From positions 4,213-39,571 of the forward strand of contig JARGFV010000006.1 in assembly GCA_029210545.1 (NCBI GenBank): a stretch of DNA of 35,359 nucleotides. Direction: 5' to 3'. Position 1 is the stretch's first letter; every line of letters begins with the position of its first letter. Below, piece by piece: positions 30,615 through 35,359 of this stretch. The position numbers were made by a program, and so were the translations under genes. A model generated the notes under the pieces. The model was given only the letters and a program-made list of their open reading frames with translations, searched no databases and had not been told where the DNA came from. Origin of the DNA: a bacterium. GTDB lineage: Bacteria > BMS3Abin14.

Positions 30615-30688
30615 GTCAGTGCCAGTGAGGATGTGCCGCTGGTATGAATAAGGTTTGCTACTGACGGAAAAGCGCAAGGGTATCATCG

Positions 30689-30721
30689 AAGGTCCCAGGC
30701 TCATTGTCCGGGGCCTTTTTT
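30689..30721 (+). terminator. Intrinsic terminator within the cold-shock leader
   Basis: AAGGTCCC (30689-30696) pairs with GGGGCCTT (30710-30717), 8 bp including one G-U, and six T residues follow (30716-30721). With the promoter at 30585-30614 it defines either a small RNA of about 100 nt or an attenuator in front of the gene at 30777. Confidence 0.7.
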
Positions 30722-30776
30722 GATTAACCGGTGAGGCTGGTCCGGGGGGGCAAACACAGAACAAGGAGTTAGATCA

Positions 30777-30977
30777 ATGGCAGAGGGAACAGTAAAGTGG
30801 TTCAGCGATTCGAAGGGTTTCGGTTTTATCGAGCAGGCTGACGGACCGGATGTTTTCGTGCACTTTTCGGCCGTTCAGGGAGATGGGTTCAAGACTCTCT
30901 CCGAGGGCCAGCGCGTGAGCTTCGAGGTTACCGAGGGCCCCAAGGGTCCCCAGGCCGCCAACGTCACGATCCTGTAA
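30777..30977 (+). CDS. CspA-family cold-shock protein
   Basis: A 66-residue OB-fold RNA/DNA-binding protein that acts as an RNA chaperone. Both RNA-binding motifs are intact: KGFGFIEQ (RNP1) and VFVHFSAV (RNP2), with the N-terminal GTVKWFSDS. The length and the final NVTIL match the family. AAGGAG lies 9-10 nt before the ATG. The leader holds a promoter and a terminator-like hairpin, and a strong terminator follows, so it is monocistronic. Leader control fits the known post-transcriptional regulation of the family. Which paralogue it corresponds to cannot be decided. Confidence 0.96.
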   Translation: MAEGTVKWFSDSKGFGFIEQADGPDVFVHFSAVQGDGFKTLSEGQRVSFEVTEGPKGPQAANVTIL

Positions 30978-31000
30978 AATACGACGGGCGAAGATCACGA

Positions 31001-31038
31001 AAGCCCCGGGCGCGCCAAGCGTCCGGGGCTTTTTTTTA
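31001..31038 (+). terminator. Strong intrinsic terminator of the cold-shock gene
   Basis: AAGCCCCGG (31001-31009) and CCGGGGCTT (31023-31031) pair perfectly, followed by an uninterrupted T run to 31037. The textbook layout leaves little doubt. Confidence 0.92.
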
Positions 31039-31070
31039 TTCAGCTGAAAGGGGTCAGCTGAATAAAAAAA
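31031..31070. repeat. 17-bp perfect inverted repeat fused to the terminator
   Basis: TTTTTTTATTCAGCTGA (31031-31047) and its exact complement (31054-31070) flank AAGGGG. The left arm starts in the U tract of the terminator. On the minus strand the T run again follows a hairpin, so the pair may stop transcription from both sides. Confidence 0.75.
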
Positions 31071-31096
31071 GCTGGAAAGGCACGGTTAAAAAGATT

Positions 31097-31142
31097 GTCA
31101 TTGCGAGGAGCGCCGGGCCAGGAGAGAGCGACGCGGCAATCT
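31097..31142. repeat. TCATTGCGAGGAGC-type REP, copy 2
   Basis: GTCATTGCGAGGAGCG at the left, GCGACGCGGCAATCTG at the right. It matches a repeat word common in many environmental genomes. The spacer 31071-31376 contains repeats only. Confidence 0.85.
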
Positions 31143-31295
31143 GAAAATGCGGTCCCTTTAAAAGCGGCAAGAGCGGTCGCTCACAGGACGCAGAGATGGA
31201 GAAAGGCAATAATCAGGGGGGAATAACAGGTCGGGTAAATGTGATGAGTCAAAGCGCAGAGCACACGGCTTGTCCTCCGACTTGTCAGCCATAGC

Positions 31296-31340
31296 CTGGT
31301 CGAAGGGCATGGTGCGATCTCCTTCCACCCCTTCGACCAG
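31296..31340. repeat. Inverted pair of CCCTTCGACCAG words
   Basis: CTGGTCGAAGGG (31296-31307) and CCCTTCGACCAG (31329-31340) face each other perfectly. They are variants of the repeat at 12952 and 27676, here as a complete inverted doublet. Confidence 0.75.
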
Positions 31341-31354
31341 CTCAGGGTCTACGA

Positions 31355-31375
31355 CTTCCACCTTCCACCTTCTGG
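31355..31375. repeat. Short 7-bp-period array (CTTCCAC)
   Basis: CTTCCAC, CTTCCAC, CTTCTGG directly before the 3' end of the glutamate dehydrogenase gene; same words as at 6578-6605. Confidence 0.65.
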
Positions 31376-31376
31376 T

Positions 31377-34300
31377 TTACCGCTGATCGCCCCCCATCAC
31401 CCTTTTCAGATGCCCTCGGACCTGGTCCACGAAGTCGATCTCCCGGTTGCTCTTGTACACGAGGCTCGAGGCGATCTCGCTGGCCATGATGGCGTACACG
31501 TACTTTTCCGGGATCTCCCTGAGCCTGGACCGGAACCTGCGGCTTTCGCTGATCATGCGCGGCAGGTGAGCGTAGAGGGCTTTGCGGAAGAGGGGCTCAG
31601 CCGTCAGGTCCGGCCTTTTCCGGAGCAGTTCGAACAGCCGGCTGTAATGGGTGTTGATCTCACGGCTGATGTCGTCCGAGATCTGGGTATAGTGGCGCAC
31701 CCCCTCCTTTTCCCGGTGGCGGGTCAGGATGAGGCGCGCCTCGTCGTCGGCCCTCCTCTCGAGGATCTCGAGGACGTCCCTGACGTACCTCTCCTTGTTG
31801 GCCAGGAACTCCCCGTCGGACATGAGCAGGTTGGCGATGACTTCGTAGGAGGAGGAGATGACCCCGCACTTGTTGGCGGAGGCATCCTTCATGACAATGA
31901 CACCCCTTTCCTGGAGGCGGGTCCGGGCGTCGGGCGTGATGAACGAGTTGGCTCCCTCGACAATGGCCGCCGCTGTCGGGCTGCCGTCAGGCAGGAAGAA
32001 CCTGTCCACGTTGGTCCCGTTCACCGTCTCCGGCCTCCCCCCTGCCGGTATAAACAGGTCCGCCTGTACCCTGAAGACAAGCTCATCGAACTCGCGGTGA
32101 AATTCGTCCACTGACACCCACCGCTCAACGGGACCTTTGCCGGTATGCTCGACCCTCCTGAACTGCCTGGCGAGGCCCACTCTCTTTTGCCGGGACCGGT
32201 AAAGGAGGAACGCCCCTTTTCGCAGTTTCGATGGGCGAAAGGCGTCGATGTTTCCCTTGAACAGGATCCGTTTGAGCTCGGCGCGGTTTGCCCCTTCCGG
32301 GTCGTAGAGCGCCCCGGAACCGTCCAGGATGAGGTTTATCTTCGCCCTGGGGCACCTTTCCAGGAGGAGCCGGATGGCGTTCCCGGCCACGTCTCCGTCA
32401 GGCCCGCCGGTGATCTTGACCGTGAACGGATCTTTTCCCATGTCGATGTCCAGGGAGGCCATGGTGATCTCGGCAAAGGTGATGATACCGGTGGAGGTGA
32501 CCCCGTACTCCTTGTGGTTGATCCCCACCTTCTTGCTGGAGATGATCCCCGGCCCCAGGATGTACCCTCTCCTGGTCGAAAGGCGGGCGATCTCCTCAAC
32601 CATCTCGTCGTGCAGGTTCTCGTCGGGGCCGAGTTCGATGGGCTCGTCCTCGCCATAGTAGTCCACGATCCTCCCGTCTTTCGGCCGTCCTCCTTCGGTA
32701 ATGAAGATATCGAGAAAAGCGTTGATAAGTCCGTACTGCAGATTGTACATCCTCTGGGTCACCAGCTCGGCGTCTGTGAGGTCCTCGGCGTCGAGGACCA
32801 CGGCCATCTTGGAGCCGCCTTCGTAGATGTCCTTGTTCTTCAGGTGCTGGGTGTGGGCCAGGACGTAGACCTCCTTGAACAGGGTGTCGGCGGCAAGGGC
32901 GAAACTGTCCTTCTCCCGTGCCAGGATGGTCCTCCAACCGCCCCTGGCGATATCGGAAAAACCGACGTGATAGCCCGCACCGTACCGCCCGAAGAAGTAT
33001 GTGATCCTGAAGGGCCGGTCCCCCGGCAGGTCGGCGGTGAACTCCGTGTCCAGTTCCGTGAGGTAGGCCGGGTCGATCCGGAACGCCAGGGCCTGTTTTT
33101 CCGGGACGAAGAAGTTGGTCTTGAGGGTGTGAGTGATCAGCGAAAGGCAGGTGCCGAAGATCGTTTTTCTCAGGCCGTCGAGATGCCGATGGCCGGTGTT
33201 GTACCTTTCGATGGACGATCGGGCCTCCTTGAGAGTCCTGGCGTAATGCCTGTCGCGACCTGCCCGGGAGGGATCGAAACGGTATCTGAACAGCTCCACC
33301 AGCTTCAGGGTGATCTCGGGGTTTGTAGTAAAGGCCCTCTGGACCGATTCCAGTTCGAAGATGTCCGGACTGCTGTGTGCAAGGTTGGTGTGACAAAAGG
33401 AGATGAAGGCGTTGACCAGCGACGCGTCCTCTCCGCACATGATCCTTTCCGTAACGAACTCCCTGTAGGTGATCGAGTCCGTGGAAAGGATCAGGGAGTT
33501 GTACAGTTCGTTCCGGAGGCGTTCAGCCAGGGGTGACCCGGCCAGGAGGGATCCCGGGTCCCTGGTGCGGGCGTAGAAGGTGCCGAGGAAATAGGGGTGG
33601 ATCTCGTTGCTGATGGTCAGGCAGTAACTTCTCCTGATCCCGATATTCAGGCGGTTGAAGATCTCCATGATCTGAAGGAGAAACTCCTTTTGAGGCGGGT
33701 TGCCCGCGGCGAACATGACCCGGTATTCGTTTGTCACGCTGTGCCACTGGACCTTCTCAACCTCGAAGCGCACGCCTCCTTGCCGGTTGCCCTGGTAGTA
33801 AAGGTTCAGCAGCCTGGCGACTCTCCTGGCCGGTGAAGAGCGTACATACCTCTCGTTGTTGTGCCAGATAAGGTCCAGGTACCTGTCCAGGTGATCCAGG
33901 TCGAGATCGGGATAAAGCTTGCGGGTCTCTTTCCGGACGCTGCCCCGGATCTCCTCAGGCACCGCGGCTTTGCCAGCCGCCAGGATGTCCGCGGGAGTCT
34001 TTCGCCCGAAACGGTAGGTCTGGATCTCGACGTGCCGGTCCAGGCCGGGGAGGGGAGTTTCCGAGTGGACGATCTCGGTGTAGGAGATCTCCCTTTCCTG
34101 GAGGGTGCGCAGGGTGTCGTAGAGAGAACCTGGCAGGTCGGGCCGGGCCAGGATGAGGGTTTCGTCGGTGTCGGCCAGGATGAGCCTTTCGCTGTGTCGG
34201 AAATAGTCGAGTCCCGCGGCGAGCCCGGCCAGCGCCTCCGGTTCGTCACCCATGGTGATGAAAAAGTAGGGGTGCATGTTGCCGTGGAGCCACTGGAGGT

Positions 34301-34379
34301 TCTCTTCGGAGCGTTTTCCCAGCCGTTCCAGGATGTTTGATACCTCCGGGATGAGGTTCTTCGGGAGATCCTCAGGCAT
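31377..34379 (-). CDS. NAD-specific glutamate dehydrogenase, large type
   Basis: A 1000-residue catabolic NAD-dependent glutamate dehydrogenase (glutamate to 2-oxoglutarate and ammonia). This is longer than the 450-residue hexameric enzymes and shorter than the 1600-residue bacterial type. The N-terminal half (about 1-440) is a regulatory region with ACT-like stretches (HPYFFITMG, EIHPYFLGTFY). The catalytic region holds VGFSDIARGGWRTI, KNKDIYEGGSKMAVVLDAED (substrate Lys), GPDENLHDEMVEEIA, VTSTGIITFAEI, KITGGPDGDVAGNAIRLL (nucleotide-binding loop), IPAGGRPETVNGTNVDRF and VEGANSFITPDARTRL. The order is that of the Glu/Leu/Phe/Val dehydrogenase core. AAGGAG lies 7 nt before the ATG at 34379. 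It is a single gene surrounded by repeats. Nothing appears missing. Confidence 0.93.
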   Translation of the reverse strand: MPEDLPKNLIPEVSNILERLGKRSEENLQWLHGNMHPYFFITMGDEPEALAGLAAGLDYFRHSERLILADTDETLILARPDLPGSLYDTLRTLQEREISYTEIVHSETPLPGLDRHVEIQTYRFGRKTPADILAAGKAAVPEEIRGSVRKETRKLYPDLDLDHLDRYLDLIWHNNERYVRSSPARRVARLLNLYYQGNRQGGVRFEVEKVQWHSVTNEYRVMFAAGNPPQKEFLLQIMEIFNRLNIGIRRSYCLTISNEIHPYFLGTFYARTRDPGSLLAGSPLAERLRNELYNSLILSTDSITYREFVTERIMCGEDASLVNAFISFCHTNLAHSSPDIFELESVQRAFTTNPEITLKLVELFRYRFDPSRAGRDRHYARTLKEARSSIERYNTGHRHLDGLRKTIFGTCLSLITHTLKTNFFVPEKQALAFRIDPAYLTELDTEFTADLPGDRPFRITYFFGRYGAGYHVGFSDIARGGWRTILAREKDSFALAADTLFKEVYVLAHTQHLKNKDIYEGGSKMAVVLDAEDLTDAELVTQRMYNLQYGLINAFLDIFITEGGRPKDGRIVDYYGEDEPIELGPDENLHDEMVEEIARLSTRRGYILGPGIISSKKVGINHKEYGVTSTGIITFAEITMASLDIDMGKDPFTVKITGGPDGDVAGNAIRLLLERCPRAKINLILDGSGALYDPEGANRAELKRILFKGNIDAFRPSKLRKGAFLLYRSRQKRVGLARQFRRVEHTGKGPVERWVSVDEFHREFDELVFRVQADLFIPAGGRPETVNGTNVDRFFLPDGSPTAAAIVEGANSFITPDARTRLQERGVIVMKDASANKCGVISSSYEVIANLLMSDGEFLANKERYVRDVLEILERRADDEARLILTRHREKEGVRHYTQISDDISREINTHYSRLFELLRKRPDLTAEPLFRKALYAHLPRMISESRRFRSRLREIPEKYVYAIMASEIASSLVYKSNREIDFVDQVRGHLKRVMGGDQR

Positions 34380-34530
34380 GGCGGCTCCTTGCCCCGTATC
34401 GGGAAAGCTCTGTGCGAATGAAATAATCTATCACGAGTGCCGGCGATCGAGTGCGTTAAGCGTCAGGAAGCTTGATGCTGCCCTGTTTTATAACGACAGG
34501 AGTGTAACGCCTCCCGACCAATGACATCTG

Positions 34531-34592
34531 GAAGTCTGTCAAGGTCCACAGACAGACTTCTAGCAGCGTGTCGGGAAACCGTGACACGCTGC
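34531..34592. repeat. Two adjacent TGTC-type palindromes
   Basis: GAAGTCTGTC / GACAGACTTC (34531-34540, 34551-34560) and GCAGCGTGTC / GACACGCTGC (34563-34572, 34583-34592), each with a perfect 10-bp stem. Stems differ but both contain TGTC just before the loop. Confidence 0.78.
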
Positions 34593-34597
34593 GTAAA

Positions 34598-34733
34598 AGT
34601 TTGTCGGAAAAACGCTTATAATATTTTTTCTTCATATCAACCGATGATAAAGTAGTCGGTGAAGATGGTAAGTCACTGTTAACACAATGTATTATATAAA
34701 ATACTGGACCAAGATCACATCTTCCGACAAACT
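34598..34733. mobile_element. 136-bp AT-rich MITE-like element with 12-bp perfect terminal inverted repeats
   Basis: AGTTTGTCGGAA (34598-34609) and TTCCGACAAACT (34722-34733) are perfectly inverted. The interior is AT-rich, unlike the GC-rich chromosome, and encodes nothing. The ends carry the same TGTCGGAA core as the neighbouring palindromes. No target-site duplication is evident. Confidence 0.6.
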
Positions 34734-34740
34734 CTACCTG

Positions 34741-34791
34741 GGAGCCTGTCGGAGAACCTCCCTGTTTTTTAACAGGGAGGGCACAGACTCC
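34741..34791. repeat. TGTCGG-type palindrome with nested hairpin
   Basis: GGAGCCTGT (34741-34749) pairs with ACAGACTCC (34783-34791) at 8 of 9 positions. Inside, CCTCCCTGTT (34757-34766) and AACAGGGAGG (34771-34780) pair perfectly. Its first 16 bases repeat the element at 28562. Confidence 0.75.
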
Positions 34792-34798
34792 TGGGAGC

Positions 34799-34876
34799 TG
34801 AGTATTATGAACTAAGACCTACGAGTTGCGGTTAAAAACTGGCATGAATTGGTCTTTCTTAGTTCGTAGCACCTGG
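34799..34876. repeat. Inverted pair of 7-bp-period arrays (TAAGACC / TTCTTAG)
   Basis: Left: TGAGTAT, TATGAAC, TAAGACC, TACGAGT (34799-34826). Right: TTGGTCT, TTCTTAG, TTCGTAG, CACCTGG (34849-34876). GAACTAAG words are complementary between the sides. They are related to the array at 7945-7986. Confidence 0.65.
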
Positions 34877-34990
34877 TTCACAATCCTTCAGACCATACAC
34901 CTTTCTATGGCACAACAGTGTAACAGTTCAAGGGTTTCTTTTCTGGACCATCGTAAAACCCGGGTTTTGCGCCTGCATTGGTATTTTTCC

Positions 34991-35064
34991 TGTCATCGCG
35001 AACCGCCACTGGGCCGAAGCGATCCCGGGATTGCTTCGGCCCGGTGGCCTGCCTCGCAATGACA
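34991..35064. repeat. TCATTGCGAGG-type REP as a full hairpin
   Basis: TGTCATCGCGA (34991-35001) faces TCGCAATGACA (35054-35064), and GGGCCGAAGC / GCTTCGGCCC (35011-35020, 35033-35042) pair perfectly inside. Two half-type copies are at 23178 and 31097. Confidence 0.8.
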
Positions 35065-35109
35065 TGCCGTTCGGATTCCGGCTAATCACTCCCGTCTTCG
35101 CCCCTTCGA

Positions 35110-35252
35110 CTAGCCCGGACTATTCACGAGGTTCTTTTCCGTTCCGGCGGCGTTGCTGAGTCGTTCGCTTGTGCGGAATACTAAAGTATGCCTCCGCGCT
35201 CACTCCCCAGTCGCCTTGCCGGAACGAAAAACTCCTCTCGTGACTATGTCCG
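35110..35252. mobile_element. Long hairpin element, diverged relative of the element at 28380
   Basis: It starts CTAGCCCGGAC like the element at 28380. The left arm (CGGACTATTCACGAG, from 35116, continuing through CCGTTCCGGC) is matched by an inverted right arm ending GTGACTATGTCCG at 35252, with small bulges. The hairpin is about 137 nt. No coding potential. Confidence 0.65.
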
Positions 35253-35257
35253 CTCAA

Positions 35258-35354
35258 CCCCGCCTAATTCATGATGCTTATAGTGCCATTCCCATTTATC
35301 TTTAATTGCCACACAGTTAGCTGACATCTCATTTGCATCATGAATAATGCGGGC
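35258..35354. mobile_element. AT-rich inverted-repeat unit at the window edge
   Basis: CGCCTAATTCATGATGC at the left (ending 35277) and GCATCATGAATAATGCGGGC at the right (35335-35354) are inverted, about 17 of 20 positions matching. The right end continues to CTAG as in the other elements. The window ends at 35359, so the full element may extend further. Confidence 0.55.
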
Positions 35355-35359
35355 TAGCC

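Noticed and set aside
30621-30721. Known riboswitch in the cold-shock leader (cyclic di-GMP, cobalamin)
   Set aside because: The conserved core sequences of these classes are not present; only the terminator is supported.
32145-33536. 463-codon open frame opposite the glutamate dehydrogenase gene
   Set aside because: It is a shadow of the catalytic region of the dehydrogenase and has no features of its own.
34276-34524. 82-codon open frame at the 5' end of the glutamate dehydrogenase gene, opposite strand
   Set aside because: It overlaps the real start region antisense and continues into repeat-rich spacer without similarity or a ribosome site.

Overview
The window is a GC-rich bacterial chromosome segment with about 30 genes on both strands. 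There is no tRNA, rRNA, CRISPR array, transposase or phage module. The gene content suggests an anaerobic, deltaproteobacteria-like (Desulfobacterota-type) organism, probably from a metagenome: a GSU2403-type nucleotidyltransferase, a DUF169 protein, FdhD, a mixed-type phosphofructokinase, ECF sigma/anti-sigma pairs with a glycogen-binding-like domain, a 1000-residue NAD-glutamate dehydrogenase and a multihaem cytochrome remnant. That placement is inference; no phylogenetic marker beyond ligA is present.

Layout. 1-2640: a secreted inorganic pyrophosphatase and an exported beta-propeller-like protein, both on minus. 2734-4316: a dead DUF4143-type ATPase, then a nucleotidyltransferase behind a long palindromic operator. 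4502-7412: ligA and fdhD. 7415-7760: a field of tandem hairpins. 7768-12950: an accessory island with a 52-residue protein, two paralogous membrane proteins that share an unrecognised C-terminal module, a HEPN-like protein, a VapBC-type toxin-antitoxin pair and a third membrane protein. 13150-15972: a DRR-rich microprotein, phosphofructokinase and an aldo/keto reductase. 16097-19238: an envelope-signalling cluster in which an ECF sigma factor, an anti-sigma with a periplasmic CBM48-like domain and a second CBM48-like lipoprotein are bracketed by two secreted Asp-rich paralogues. 19342-22939: a split and truncated HD-GYP protein, UPF0316, a small membrane protein and a VWA protein. 23489-25392: a second ECF sigma with a zinc-type anti-sigma. 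25475-30323: DUF169, ADP-ribosylglycohydrolase, a HIT protein, an orphan, a tandem pair of unknown paralogues and DUF2007. 30585-31038: a cold-shock gene with a leader terminator. 31377-34379: NAD-glutamate dehydrogenase. 34380-35359: palindromic repeats only.

The most unusual property is the repeat content between genes. At least 17 short arrays have a strict 7-bp period. They use unrelated 7-mer words and are often arranged as inverted pairs. They lie between genes or at gene ends and in places supply stop codons or C-terminal residues. Alongside them are several dispersed hairpin families, at least two palindromic MITE-like elements, and two groups of palindromes in which the stem varies with compensation while the centre is constant. 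The second notable point is the pair of paralogous membrane proteins with a novel module surrounding a HEPN/VapBC island.
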